A stretch of DNA of 64,000 nt, from contig LR134390.1 in assembly GCA_900637705.1 (NCBI GenBank), positions 2,852,001 through 2,916,000 of the forward strand. Direction: 5' to 3'. Below, in pieces: positions 19,118 through 29,574 of this stretch. The notes beneath the pieces were generated by a model. The model was not told the DNA's origin. It worked only from the letters and a program-made list of their open reading frames with translations, and made no database searches. Each line of letters begins with the position of its first letter. Position 1 is the stretch's first letter. A program made the translations under genes and the position numbers. The DNA comes from Fusobacterium varium (lineage in GTDB: Bacteria > Fusobacteriota > Fusobacteriia > Fusobacteriales > Fusobacteriaceae).

Positions 19118-19187
19118 AATTTTTACAATATTTTGTATCTTTATCGTACTTTAAGGCTATCTTTGATATATAAAATAAAAAAAACAA

Positions 19188-19201
19188 CTGTTGTATAACA
19201 C
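19188..19201. promoter_or_regulatory. Distal shared element at nhaC copy 2
   Basis: Identical 14-mer CTGTTGTATAACAC to 12357-12370, followed in both places by TTTTGATT. It lies 98 nt from the start of the proximal palindrome. No regulator gene is adjacent here, so it is not there merely as that gene's own promoter. Confidence 0.55.
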
Positions 19202-19240
19202 TTTTGATTCTCTTCATATAGTTATAATTTTAAAAAGCGA

Positions 19241-19270
19241 TTAAAAAAGAGAACCACTTTTGATTCTCTT
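19241..19270 (-). terminator. Intrinsic terminator after the aldo/keto reductase gene
   Basis: A 9-bp stem (19247-19255 with 19262-19270, one G-U) followed on the minus strand by a run of T. It lies 8 nt past the stop. Confidence 0.75.
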
Positions 19271-19277
19271 CTCCATT

Positions 19278-20270
19278 TTATTTCAATATATTTTCTATCT
19301 TCATTATCTCATCTTCTGAAAAATATAAATTCTGAATAGTTTTTACATTATCTTCTATTTGTTCTGATCTACTTGCTCCTATCAGTACACTTGTTACTTC
19401 TTTTTTTCTCAATACCCATGCAAGTGCCATTTGTGCCATGCTTTGATTTCTATTTTCTGCTATTTCATTCAGTTTTTTTACTTTTAGCAATTTTTCTTCA
19501 TCAAGATAACGTTCTGCTATGGTAGTCCCTATTCTTGCTGCTCTTGAATCAGAAGGCACATCATTGATATACCTATTAGTTAAAGCTCCCTGTGCTAAAG
19601 GGCTGTAACATATGCACCCTGTTCCTGAGTTTTCCAATACTTCAAATAATTTTTCTTCTGCCCATCTCTCAAACATATTATATCTGATTTGATTTATAAG
19701 ACATGGAACTTTTAATTCATTAAGTATTTTTATAGCTTTCTCTGCTTCTTCAGCTTCATAATTAGAGATTCCTACATACAAAGCTTTTCCCTGTTTCACT
19801 ATATCAGCAAGAGCAGTCATAGATTCTTCTAAAGGTGTTTCTGAATCAGGTCTGTGATGATAAAATATATCTACATATTCCAGACCCATTCTTTTTAGGC
19901 TCTGATCTAAACTTGCCATGATATATTTTCTTGAACCTCCATCTCCATAAGGTCCTGGCCACATATCATACCCTGCTTTTGTAGATATTATCATCTCATC
20001 TCTATAACTTTTCAAATCAGATTTTAATATTCTACCAAAATTTTCTTCAGCAGAACCATCTGCTGGTTTTCCATAATTATTGGCTAAATCAAAATGTGTT
20101 ATTCCAAGGTCAAAAGCTTTGAACAATTTTTTCTTTTGAATCCCTAAAGGTGTTTCTTCTCCAAAATTCTGCCATAACCCTAAGGAAATGACAGGAAGAT
20201 AAAGTCCACTATTCCCACACTTTCTATATTTCATATTATCATATCTTTTTTCATCAGCTCTATAATTCAT
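19278..20270 (-). CDS. Aldo/keto reductase, YghZ/GprA-like
   Basis: A 330-residue NADPH-dependent oxidoreductase of the AKR superfamily. Tetrad residues are visible: D in THFDLANNYG with the catalytic tyrosine of that motif, K in ISTKAGY, and H in YHHRPD. The GSRKYIMASLDQSLKRMGLEYVD block and overall length match E. coli YghZ, a reductase of L-glyceraldehyde 3-phosphate and methylglyoxal. It is 10 nt downstream of rnr and probably the last gene of the yqeK-rnr unit, although no functional link is evident. The physiological substrate is unknown. A second in-frame methionine at residue 13 is a possible start, but the N-terminal residues match the family. Confidence 0.88.
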   Translation of the reverse strand: MNYRADEKRYDNMKYRKCGNSGLYLPVISLGLWQNFGEETPLGIQKKKLFKAFDLGITHFDLANNYGKPADGSAEENFGRILKSDLKSYRDEMIISTKAGYDMWPGPYGDGGSRKYIMASLDQSLKRMGLEYVDIFYHHRPDSETPLEESMTALADIVKQGKALYVGISNYEAEEAEKAIKILNELKVPCLINQIRYNMFERWAEEKLFEVLENSGTGCICYSPLAQGALTNRYINDVPSDSRAARIGTTIAERYLDEEKLLKVKKLNEIAENRNQSMAQMALAWVLRKKEVTSVLIGASRSEQIEDNVKTIQNLYFSEDEIMKIENILK

Positions 20271-20280
20271 ATTCTTCTCC

Positions 20281-22398
20281 TTATAGTCCTTCTTCCATAA
20301 CTACTTGAGGTACTACCTCTATCTCCAGTTCTGCAAGACTTGCTCTTACCAAAATAACCTTGTATTTATCTCCAATACTGTATATTTTTCCACCATCTAT
20401 ATCTTTCATTACATATTCTCTATCATCAAATTCATAGTAATGTTTAGCTGCCACCACATCCCAGAAACATTCTACATGTTCTTCAGTTTCAAAGAATACT
20501 CTCTTATTACTAAATCCAACAATAGTAGCTTCATATTCCTCTCCAACTTTATCTATCATATATTCTACAAGCTTAATTTTTACACTTTCATCTTCTACTT
20601 TCATAGCTGCTCTCTCTGTTTTTGATATATGAGTACATATTTGTGGAAGTTCTTCTGCATTTTTAGCTATCACTTTTTTACTTGGATATCCATGAAGAAC
20701 AGAATTCAATATTCTATGAACAGTCAGGTCTGCATATCTTCTGATTGGTGAAGTAAAATGTGTATAGTATCCAGATGCCAGTCCAAAATGCCCCAAATTA
20801 TCAACTGTATATCTTGCCTGTTTCAATGCCATAAGTATAAGCTTATGTACAAGAAGATTTATTCCTCTTTCCTTTGAATCTTCAATTATTTTTTGGAATT
20901 TTTTAGGATGTATTTCATCTAAGGAATGTATTCTATATTTAAATTTACTTAATGTTTCATTTAGATTTTTTATTCTTTCAGGATCTGGTTTTTCATGTGT
21001 TCTATATACTGATGGTATTTCCAGCCAGAAAAGTTTTTCAGCTACAGTTTCGTTAGCTGCTATCATAAAATCTTCTATTATTCTTTCAGACTCTCCTCTT
21101 TCTCTATTCTTAATGTATTTTACTTTTCCATTTTCATCAAGAACTAATTTTATTTCAGGAAGATCAAAATCTATGCTTCCTCTGTTATATTTTACCTGTC
21201 TGATTATTTTAGAAAGTTCAAGCATTTCCATTACCATATCTTTTATATCTGCATACTCTTTTAAAGCTTCCTCTTCTCCTGCTATCATTCTATTGACATT
21301 AGTATATGTCATTCTTCTTACACTTTTAATTACAGATTTATAAGTATCAGAATCTACTACTTTACCATTTTGGTCTATTTCCATTTCACAAGTAAATGTA
21401 AGTTTATCTTCATCAGGATTTAAAGAACATATTCCATTAGATATTTCTTTAGGAAACATAGGAAGTACTCTATCTACAAGATATACTGAATTTCCTCTTT
21501 TAAAAGCCTCCTGGTCTAACATAGACCCCTCTGGTATATAGTATGATACATCAGCTATACTTACTATCAGCTTATAATTGCCATTTGGAAGTTTTTTTAC
21601 ATAAACAGCATCATCTAAATCTTTTGCATCATCTCCATCTATTGTTATTATAGAAAGATTTCTCAAATCTTTTCTTTTTGCTATTTCATCTTTTGGTATA
21701 GTTGTTGCTATACTTCTTGCCTCTGCTAATACGGGCTTAGAAAAAGTTTCTGACATTCCCTCTCTTACAATAAGAGCTTCAATCATGTTATTTGTATTAT
21801 ATGGGTCACCAATTACCTCAATAATTTCTCCTTCAGGTTTCTTTTCATTAGTTCCCCATGAAGTTATCTTTACTACAACAAGCTGTTGATTTTTAGCATC
21901 TTTCATCATTCGATATGGAATATATATATCCTTTCCAAATGAATGTGTGGGAGTTACAAATCCAAAATTTTCATTTCTTTGCAGTATTCCTACTATTGTA
22001 TCTCTTTCTCTACTTATTACTTTTACTACTTCTCCCTCTTTTTTCTTATCACCATTGAGCCCTGATGTTATTTTTACTAATACAGTATCTCCATCTAGTG
22101 CTGAATTAAAATGAGGTTTTGGAATAAATATTCCTTCATCAGCAGTATCAACAAAAGCAAATCTATCTTTTATTATACTGAAAGTCCCCTTTACAAATCC
22201 AAGATTTTCAGGAATATTATATTTCCCTCTATTATTCCTCATAAGATCTCCATCTTCTATCCACTTTTCAAGTATTTCTCTATTTTCCTTTTTATTTTTA
22301 AGGGACCACCCTAAAAGTTTTGTTATTTCGTCTAATTTTAATCCTTTTCCTTTATCCATAAGTTGTTTAAGTCTTTCTAATTCTTTATCTAAATTCAT
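20281..22398 (-). CDS. rnr: Ribonuclease R
   Basis: A 705-residue 3'-5' exoribonuclease of the RNB family, which degrades structured RNA. In order: N-terminal helix-turn-helix-like and cold-shock domains (about 1-220), the RNB catalytic domain with IDGDDAKDLDDAVYV carrying the metal-binding aspartates, HFTSPIRRYADLTVHR near residue 550, and a divergent C-terminal S1 domain. It is shorter than the E. coli protein, lacking the long basic tail. It overlaps yqeK by 4 nt (ATGA-type overlap), indicating coupled translation. Confidence 0.94.
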   Translation of the reverse strand: MNLDKELERLKQLMDKGKGLKLDEITKLLGWSLKNKKENREILEKWIEDGDLMRNNRGKYNIPENLGFVKGTFSIIKDRFAFVDTADEGIFIPKPHFNSALDGDTVLVKITSGLNGDKKKEGEVVKVISRERDTIVGILQRNENFGFVTPTHSFGKDIYIPYRMMKDAKNQQLVVVKITSWGTNEKKPEGEIIEVIGDPYNTNNMIEALIVREGMSETFSKPVLAEARSIATTIPKDEIAKRKDLRNLSIITIDGDDAKDLDDAVYVKKLPNGNYKLIVSIADVSYYIPEGSMLDQEAFKRGNSVYLVDRVLPMFPKEISNGICSLNPDEDKLTFTCEMEIDQNGKVVDSDTYKSVIKSVRRMTYTNVNRMIAGEEEALKEYADIKDMVMEMLELSKIIRQVKYNRGSIDFDLPEIKLVLDENGKVKYIKNRERGESERIIEDFMIAANETVAEKLFWLEIPSVYRTHEKPDPERIKNLNETLSKFKYRIHSLDEIHPKKFQKIIEDSKERGINLLVHKLILMALKQARYTVDNLGHFGLASGYYTHFTSPIRRYADLTVHRILNSVLHGYPSKKVIAKNAEELPQICTHISKTERAAMKVEDESVKIKLVEYMIDKVGEEYEATIVGFSNKRVFFETEEHVECFWDVVAAKHYYEFDDREYVMKDIDGGKIYSIGDKYKVILVRASLAELEIEVVPQVVMEEGL

Positions 22399-22973
22399 TT
22401 TTCCTCCTTAATCTCTTCCTCTTTCAGCCATTCAAGCATATCTTCAGTATTTTTATGTATCTTTCCTTTTCTCTCTGTGAGATATTCTATTTTCTTATTA
22501 ATTTCCAATATTATCCCTTTGTTCAAATCCTTTTCTACTTCTTTTCTAATTTCATTAACAGCAGGATAATCTCTATTTTTTTCAATTCCATCTGCAATAT
22601 ATATTATTCTTCCTAAAAGGCTAAGTCCTCTTTTCCCAACAGTATGATATTTTATTCCATTGAGAATATCTTCATCTGTTATTCCAAATTCATTTCTCGC
22701 TATTACACACCCTGCAAATCCATGAAGTATCTCATTTATCTCCATATCCTCTTTTGAAAGTTCATCAGAAAAATTTTTTTGACATATATCTTTCATTTTA
22801 TTTATTTGCATCTCCTTGGCTACATCATGCAGTATCGCCGCTATTCTGCATTTTTTTTCATCAGCTCCATATTTTTCTGCCAATTCTGCTGCTTTTTCCT
22901 CCACACCTAAGGTATGTATATATCTTTTTTCTCTCATTCTTTTTCTAACTTCTTCTCTTAATTTTTCCAGCAT
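22395..22973 (-). CDS. yqeK: YqeK family HD-domain hydrolase
   Basis: A 192-residue HD-superfamily phosphohydrolase. The metal ligands appear as RYIHTLGVE, ILHDVAKE and LHGFAGCVIA, with YHTVGKRGLSLLGRIIYIADGIE near residue 120, the pattern of YqeK proteins that hydrolyse diadenosine tetraphosphate symmetrically to ADP. In Firmicutes yqeK neighbours nadD and rsfS; here it precedes rnr with a 4-nt overlap. The function is transferred from the family; no unusual feature was seen. Confidence 0.88.
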   Translation of the reverse strand: MLEKLREEVRKRMREKRYIHTLGVEEKAAELAEKYGADEKKCRIAAILHDVAKEMQINKMKDICQKNFSDELSKEDMEINEILHGFAGCVIARNEFGITDEDILNGIKYHTVGKRGLSLLGRIIYIADGIEKNRDYPAVNEIRKEVEKDLNKGIILEINKKIEYLTERKGKIHKNTEDMLEWLKEEEIKEEK

Positions 22974-23082
22974 AACACTGCCTCCATCAAGTTAAATACA
23001 TTTCATAGATTTTTGATTCCCATCAATTTAAGTGTATCATTTTATTCTCCCTTTTCAAAATTTTTTAATAAAATATGAGAAA

Positions 23083-23130
23083 ATAAAAAAACTGCACCTT
23101 CCATCTTAATTATCTAAGACTTTAGGTGCA
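23083..23130 (-). terminator. Intrinsic terminator of the ROK-agaS-aldolase-PfkB operon
   Basis: A long stem closes TGCACCT (23093-23099) with AGGTGCA (23124-23130) and an inner TCTTA/TAAGA helix; on the minus strand it is followed by seven T. It lies about 90 nt beyond the pfkB-family stop. Confidence 0.8.
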
Positions 23131-23221
23131 ATATAAAGTTAAAATTCTTTCTATTTTCATTTTTTATAAAATCATTAATTTATAATACTATATTTTTAAA
23201 AACCTGATATTTTTTTAAACT

Positions 23222-24157
23222 TTATACATTACTTATTTCTATATTTTTTAATATATTATTTAAAATTTTTAAATCAATACTCCCTGTAGTTTCAAGCATT
23301 GCATTTGTAGTTCCACAAGCTATTCCCAATTTAAAACTTTCCCTTAAACTTTTTCCTTCAGATATTCCATGAGCAAATCCTCCAATTACAGAATCACCTG
23401 AACCAACTGTGTTTTTAATTTCAACTTTTGGAAGAAAAGCTCTATATACTTCATTTTCAGTTACAAGAACAGCCCCGTTTCCTCCAAGTGTTACCATTAC
23501 ATTCTTCACACCTTTTTTTACAATTTTTCTTGCTGCTTCTATTATTTCATTTACAGTGCTGAATTTTTTATTAAACATATCTTCTAATTCATCTTGATTA
23601 GGTTTTATTAAAAAAGGTTTAGCTTCTATTCCCTTTATAAGAGTATCTCCACTTGTATCAAGAATAAATTTTATCCCTCTTTTAGAGGCTTCATTTATTA
23701 AAATATTGTATGAATCCTTTTGAATCCCATTTAGAATACTCCCAGAACCACATACTAATTTTACTCCACTTTCTAAAATAGAAATATATTTTTTTAAAAA
23801 GTTTTCAAAATCTTTTTCCTTTCCCTCTGCTGACTCAAGAAGTTCAGTTATTTTTCCTGTACTTTTATCAATAACAGCTATACATGTCCTTGTTTCAAAA
23901 TCAGTTTTTATAAAATTATTTTTTATTCCATCTTTATCTAATTTTGATAAAAATAATTTTCCTGTATGCCCTCCTACAATTCCAGTAGCAAGAACATCTC
24001 CACCTAATTTTTTTATTATTCTACTTACATTTATTCCTTTTCCCCCAGCATTTTTTTCAATAGATATGGTCCTATTTATATTTCCCGTATCAAGTTTTTC
24101 AACATTATATCTTACATCTATTGCTGGATTAAGTGTAACTGTTAAAATTTTATTCAT
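23222..24157 (-). CDS. PfkB-family hexose-phosphate kinase (tagatose-6-phosphate or 1-phosphofructokinase type)
   Basis: A 311-residue sugar kinase of the LacC/FruK/PfkB group. N-terminal TLNPAIDVRY and NAGGKGINVSR bind the sugar phosphate. The C-terminal NTVGSGDSVIGGFAHG holds the catalytic aspartate and anion hole. The gene lies 2 nt from the tagatose-bisphosphate aldolase gene and after agaS, so its job here is most likely ATP-dependent phosphorylation of tagatose 6-phosphate to the 1,6-bisphosphate. Sequence alone cannot separate it from fructose-1-phosphate kinase; context is the deciding evidence. Confidence 0.85.
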   Translation of the reverse strand: MNKILTVTLNPAIDVRYNVEKLDTGNINRTISIEKNAGGKGINVSRIIKKLGGDVLATGIVGGHTGKLFLSKLDKDGIKNNFIKTDFETRTCIAVIDKSTGKITELLESAEGKEKDFENFLKKYISILESGVKLVCGSGSILNGIQKDSYNILINEASKRGIKFILDTSGDTLIKGIEAKPFLIKPNQDELEDMFNKKFSTVNEIIEAARKIVKKGVKNVMVTLGGNGAVLVTENEVYRAFLPKVEIKNTVGSGDSVIGGFAHGISEGKSLRESFKLGIACGTTNAMLETTGSIDLKILNNILKNIEISNV

Positions 24158-24159
24158 AA

Positions 24160-25023
<864 letters not shown>

Positions 25024-25031
25024 CTAAAATT

Positions 25032-26174
25032 TTATTCTTCATATTTATGAATGATTACACCTTTTACAACTCTATTAACCTCTCCTGTAGGACAAGGATT
25101 ATCTGGATTTATACCAAGCTTTGACGATTTTAAAAGAGAAATCATCTGTCCCCACAAAAGATACCCAAGTCCTGCTATTACTTCTTCCATCTCTCCTAAT
25201 TTTTCATCATTAAAAGAAAAATAGTAATCAGAATTTTCTTTTACCTCATCATCATAAGCAGTATCTAAAACTATTACTTTCTTCTCTTTTTTCTCGTTTT
25301 TAAATTCTTTTAACAGATCAAGTTCATAAATTCTTGTATATTTATTATTTGACATCATACATACAATAGCCGTCTTATCATTTACTATTGATTTAGGCCC
25401 ATGTCTAAATCCTAAAAAAGTATTATAGAAAGAAGCTACTTTACCCCCTGTAAGCTCTAAAACTTTTAATGATACTTCCTCTGCCAATCCTTTTAAAGCC
25501 CCATCTCCTAAATATACTATTCTTTCTATATCAAGATTTGAAATAGCATCTGCTCCACTTAAAATATTTTCTAAATTCTTTTCTACTATTTCTGCTACAT
25601 AGTTCACTCTTTCTGCATAATATTTAAAATTTTCTCTTAATAGAATAAATATCCCTGCAACTACCATAGATGAAAAACTTCCTGTCATAGCAAATCCCTT
25701 ATCATTTGTCCTCTCAGGCATTAATAACAAAAATTTATTATCTTTTTTTTCTGATATTTTTGCTAACTTTCCCTCTGAATTACAAGTTATGAATATATGA
25801 TATATATTCTTCACCATTTTATCTGCTAACTCTACTGTTGCAACACTCTCTGGAGAATTTCCAGATCTAGCACAAGATATCAATATTGTTGCAGTTTCTT
25901 TATCTAAGTATTGCTCAGGCATAGATACTATATCTGTAGTAGGAATTGATAGTACCTCTATATCCAATTTGCTGTTTATGTAAGAGCTTATTGTATTTCC
26001 TACAAATTCTGATGATCCTGCTCCAGTAAATATTACCTTGACCTTATTCCCTTTTATTTTCTCTAAAAATCTACTTATTTCTGGAAGTTTTTCTTTTATT
26101 AGTTGTATTTCTTCTTTCCAGATAGATGGCTGTTGGACTATTTCTCTCCATGTTATACAATTTTTAAATTCCAT
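25032..26174 (-). CDS. agaS: SIS-domain sugar isomerase/deaminase, AgaS type
   Basis: A 380-residue protein with two SIS domains: FTGAGSSEFVGNTISSYI followed by SCARSGNSPESVATVELADKM in the first, and a second half with GFRHGPKSIV and a C-terminal NRVVKGVIIHKY. AgaS converts galactosamine 6-phosphate to tagatose 6-phosphate and ammonia. The gene is followed directly by the aldolase and PfkB kinase that complete this route and preceded by a ROK kinase, so the operon is a coherent amino-sugar pathway. It could instead be a fructosamine or glucosamine-type deaminase; the tagatose aldolase favours galactosamine. Confidence 0.85.
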   Translation of the reverse strand: MEFKNCITWREIVQQPSIWKEEIQLIKEKLPEISRFLEKIKGNKVKVIFTGAGSSEFVGNTISSYINSKLDIEVLSIPTTDIVSMPEQYLDKETATILISCARSGNSPESVATVELADKMVKNIYHIFITCNSEGKLAKISEKKDNKFLLLMPERTNDKGFAMTGSFSSMVVAGIFILLRENFKYYAERVNYVAEIVEKNLENILSGADAISNLDIERIVYLGDGALKGLAEEVSLKVLELTGGKVASFYNTFLGFRHGPKSIVNDKTAIVCMMSNNKYTRIYELDLLKEFKNEKKEKKVIVLDTAYDDEVKENSDYYFSFNDEKLGEMEEVIAGLGYLLWGQMISLLKSSKLGINPDNPCPTGEVNRVVKGVIIHKYEE

Positions 26175-26185
26175 TTTTCTCCCCT

Positions 26186-27148
26186 TTATAATAAATTATT
26201 TTTTATTACTAATGCTGCTGCACCTTTTATTCCAGCTTCTTCATTTAATTCTCCAAAAGATATTTTAAGATTCTCCATAGTCATGCTGAGAGCATATTTT
26301 GATAAATGCTTTTTTATACCTCTCAACAAAATATCCCCTGCTCTGGAAACTCCTCCTGTAAAAATAATTATTTCAGGATTTACTATATTCAAAAGCATTC
26401 CAATTCCTTCTGCCATATATTCACAAAAAAAATCTACTATCTCTATTGAAAATTTATCTCCAGATTTTGCCATATCAAATATATCCTTTGCTTCTAATTT
26501 ATTCAAATTCCCATTTATTCTTTTATATAATTCATTATTTTTATCTTGTTCTAATCTTCTTATTCCCTCACGCACTATTCCAGTAGCAGAGCAGTATGTT
26601 TCCAAACACCCAGTAAGACCACAGCCACACTTATATCCATTTTTATTTACTACTATATGCCCAATTTCACCAGCTGCACCAGCTGCTCCCTCTACTATTT
26701 TTCCATTTATTATTATTCCTGCTGCTACCCCTGTTCCTATAGGAATAGTTATACTATTTTTATATTCTCTACCTGCACCAAAAAGTGCTTCTCCTAAAGC
26801 AATAACTCTTACATCATTTTCTACTTTTACAGGTTTTTTAGATATTCTTTCCATAAGTTCTTTGGCAGGAAAATCATTTCCCCAAGAAAAATTTGCTGCT
26901 ATTTTTACAATTGAATTATTTACCACAGGTCCAGGAATTCCCATTCCAACAGCTTCAATTTCATCTTCTGAAATTTTTGACTCTTCTGCTAATACTCTAA
27001 CTGTATTCCATATTCTTATAAAAGTTTCTTCTCCACCATTTTTAGAATTTGTCTTTATACTTTTTTTCTTTAATATTTCAGCTTTTTCATTTAAAATCCC
27101 TATTTCTGTATTTGTTCCACCAATATCTATTCCAACAAAGTAAGCCAT
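26186..27148 (-). CDS. ROK family sugar kinase
   Basis: A 320-residue ASKHA-fold kinase. FVGIDIGGTNTEIGIL is the phosphate-1 loop, VENDVRVIALGEALFGAG carries the catalytic aspartate region, GEIGHIVV binds sugar, and YKCGCGLTGCLETYCS is the zinc-binding motif of ROK kinases. There is no helix-turn-helix, so it is an enzyme rather than a repressor. The start is the ATG at 27148, which has AGGAGGGAT upstream; the frame is open 13 codons further. Given the downstream agaS, its substrate is probably galactosamine or N-acetylgalactosamine delivered without phosphorylation by the SSS transporter. That step would replace a PTS; substrate identity is inference. Confidence 0.85.
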   Translation of the reverse strand: MAYFVGIDIGGTNTEIGILNEKAEILKKKSIKTNSKNGGEETFIRIWNTVRVLAEESKISEDEIEAVGMGIPGPVVNNSIVKIAANFSWGNDFPAKELMERISKKPVKVENDVRVIALGEALFGAGREYKNSITIPIGTGVAAGIIINGKIVEGAAGAAGEIGHIVVNKNGYKCGCGLTGCLETYCSATGIVREGIRRLEQDKNNELYKRINGNLNKLEAKDIFDMAKSGDKFSIEIVDFFCEYMAEGIGMLLNIVNPEIIIFTGGVSRAGDILLRGIKKHLSKYALSMTMENLKISFGELNEEAGIKGAAALVIKNNLL

Positions 27149-27203
27149 TTTATCCCTCCTTTCTTTAATTTTATTTTCTTTAAACATTTTTAAAATTCAT
27201 TAT

Positions 27204-27218
27204 GTTGTCCGTACCAAT
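27204..27218. promoter_or_regulatory. Probable GntR/HutC operator upstream of the ROK operon
   Basis: Read on the minus strand the site contains TTGGTACGGACAAC, very close to the TTGGTATAGACAA-type boxes bound by GntR/HutC amino-sugar regulators (NagR/DasR). A similar site lies over the promoter of the first GntR gene (32098-32112). On the plus strand both read TGTTGTC-NN-TAC-NN-AT. Confidence 0.55.
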
Positions 27219-27227
27219 TTTAATCCC

Positions 27228-27255
27228 TTAAAAATCAGACTCTTAAGAGTCTGAT
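27228..27255 (-). terminator. Intrinsic terminator after the second GntR gene
   Basis: A perfect 11-bp palindromic stem (27234-27244 with 27245-27255) followed on the minus strand by TTTTTAAGGG. It separates the GntR unit from the ROK-agaS operon, which must have its own promoter. Confidence 0.75.
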
Positions 27256-27256
27256 C

Positions 27257-27993
27257 TTAATTATCTTCTAGCTCTACTTCAAATTCAAATTTATCTCCAC
27301 GAAGAAAACTTATTGTATATTCTATTTTTTCTATTCCTGTATATGTCCATCTTTGAAGTTTTATAATTGGACTTTTCTCTTCTATTTCCAATATATCAGA
27401 AATTTTTTTATCTGCACTAAGAACTGAAAATCTTTCAGTTGCTTTACTAAAAGCTATTTTATATTTTTTATGCAAAACATCATATAAAGGTGCTGCCAAA
27501 ATATCTTTTTTAGAGAAATTTAAAAACTTTTTAGATGGAAGATAAGTTTTTTCATACATAAATATTTCTCCATCAGCTAATCTTAGACGTATAAGTTCAA
27601 ATGCTTTTTCATCTTTACTCAAATTTAATTCCTGTTCTATTTTTTCTCCAACTACTTTTTCTTTAAATGAAAGAATTTTTGACTCAGGAATTTTTCCTTG
27701 CTTTTTCATTTCCTCAGTAAAACTATAGAATTTTAAAAGTTTTTGTTTTAATACTCTTGCTGAAACAAAAGTTCCACAACCTTGAATCTTATATATATAC
27801 CCTTTTTTTCTAAATATGCTATTGCCTGTCTTACTGTGGCTCTACTTAAATTATACTTTTCACAATACTCTCTTTCAGTAAGAATTTTATCATTTTCTTT
27901 TAAATTTCTACTTTTTATCTCTTCAATTATAATCTCTGCTAATTGGTAGTAAAGTGGACTTTTAGATTTATTTATCAGCATCTTGTCCTCCAT
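27257..27993 (-). CDS. GntR/HutC family regulator, frame broken once
   Basis: About 245 residues when read across the break. The winged helix (SPLYYQLAEIIIEEIKSRNLKENDKILTEREYCEKYNLSRATVRQAIAYLEKKG) is followed in the other frame by YIYKIQGCGTFVSARVLKQK and then a UTRA effector-binding domain (SFKEKVVGEKIEQEL to the end). The break is at the T7 at 27803-27809 (A7 in the coding strand); one extra A restores the protein. A paralogue of similar layout is encoded at 31305-32027. UTRA domains of this kind bind phosphorylated amino sugars, fitting control of the neighbouring ROK-agaS operon. It lies 79 nt after the sulfatase gene. Confidence 0.82.
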
Positions 27994-28072
27994 AAATATT
28001 TTATTATTGATTAAATAATATCATCTGTCCAATCATTTTACAAGAGATTTACTCTTTTAGTCTATTATTACT

Positions 28073-29525
28073 TTATATTTCATTGATTATTCTATAGAGC
28101 CACCCTGCTAATGGATCTTTTATTTTTACCATTTCATTATATAATTCTTCCAGCATTTCTTTCTTGATATGTCTATACTCTTCATTATAAAACAGATTAT
28201 TCATTTCTTCCTTATCATTTTCTATATCATAAAGTTCTCCAATATCTGAAGCATTGAAAATTATTTTATAATCTTTTCTTCTCCACATTCTCTGTTCAAA
28301 ATATACAAAGTGTCCAGCCAGCTGTCCAAGAACTCCTTTTCTTTTATTGTTTTTTCCTTCTCTTAAAATAGGAAGAAGTGATTCCCCATCAAAAAAACTT
28401 GAAACATTCTTTCCAGCCACATCATTGCAAGTTGGTGTTAAGTCATGAAGATATACAAAATTATCATCTTCCTCATTTTTTCTATTTGAACCAGGGTCTT
28501 TTATTATCATTGGAATTCTGTAAGTTGTATCAAACATAAATTCCCCTTTTTCTATGAGTTTGTGAGCTCCCATTGCATCTCCGTGATCAGCTGTTATTGC
28601 CATAAAAAGATTTTCATATAGTCCCTCTTTTTTAAGAACTTTACAAATTCTCCTATTGCATCATCTATCAAAGTTATATAACCCCAAAATTTAGCAATAA
28701 CCTCTTTCCATCTTTCTTCAGATGCATTCCATACTCCCCACATTTTAGCTATATCTTTATAATGATTTGGTTTCCCTTCCATTGGACTATAAAAGCTTTT
28801 ATCTAAAACTACATCTTCAGGGTTATACATTGAATAATAAGGCTCTGGAATTATACAAGGAGTATGTGGTCCCCAAAAATTTAACCATACAAAAAATGGC
28901 TTTCCTTCTTTTTGGGCTTCAAGTACAGCTTTTTTAGCTTCATCTACTATAAAGAATGGAAGCGTTGCCTCTTTGGTTCCACTCAGAAGACCACAAAGTT
29001 CTTGAACTCTAAGATGAGAATTTTCTCCAAAATAGCTATTAGAAACCTCTGGCATTTCAAAACCTTTTTCCACCAGCCAGTCTTTATATCTAGTTTCCTG
29101 CTCAGGTCCCTGAGCAAATACAAGATTTTTATATACTCCACTTCCTGGATATCCATATCCATCAAAATTATGACCTCTAAAACCAAAATCTCTTGGAAGA
29201 ACTGTTTTTCCTACATGCCATTTTCCTATCAAATAATTTGCATAATCCTGCATTTCTGATATTATATTAGGATTTGACAATGAAGGATCTCCCAATCCAC
29301 CCTTTTCACTATTTCTCATAAGTCCATGATTACTTGGCATTTGTCCTGTAAATAGTGAAGTTCTGGCTGGACTACACACAGATGCTGGAGTAAATGCATT
29401 ATTAAATTTAACTCCATCTGCTGCTATTTATCCATATTTGGTGTCTTAACTATTTTATGTCCATATGTTCCCAACATATCAACTCTTACTTGATCTAATA
29501 ATATAAAAGCTATATTATTATTCAT
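28073..29525 (-). CDS. Cytoplasmic Cys-type sulfatase (YidJ-like), frame broken twice
   Basis: About 484 residues when read across two breaks. The start is the ATG at 29525 (MNNNIAFILLDQVRVDMLGTYG). The sulfatase motif C51-S-P-A-R55 is of the cysteine type, so it needs an anaerobic maturase (anSME) to form the formylglycine. D11 and the ADHGDAMGAH block supply metal ligands. There is no signal peptide, so desulfation would occur after uptake. Breaks: near 29424-29429 (one T missing before LAADGV) and in the T6 at 28628-28633 (one A missing in the coding strand before GLYENLFMAITADHGD). No maturase gene lies in the window. It follows an SSS transporter gene, the yidK-yidJ order known from E. 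coli. Confidence 0.85.
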
Positions 29526-29574
29526 CTTATTTTTCCTCCTTAAATTTCCAGTTGCCCTGTTTCTAATTTGTTTT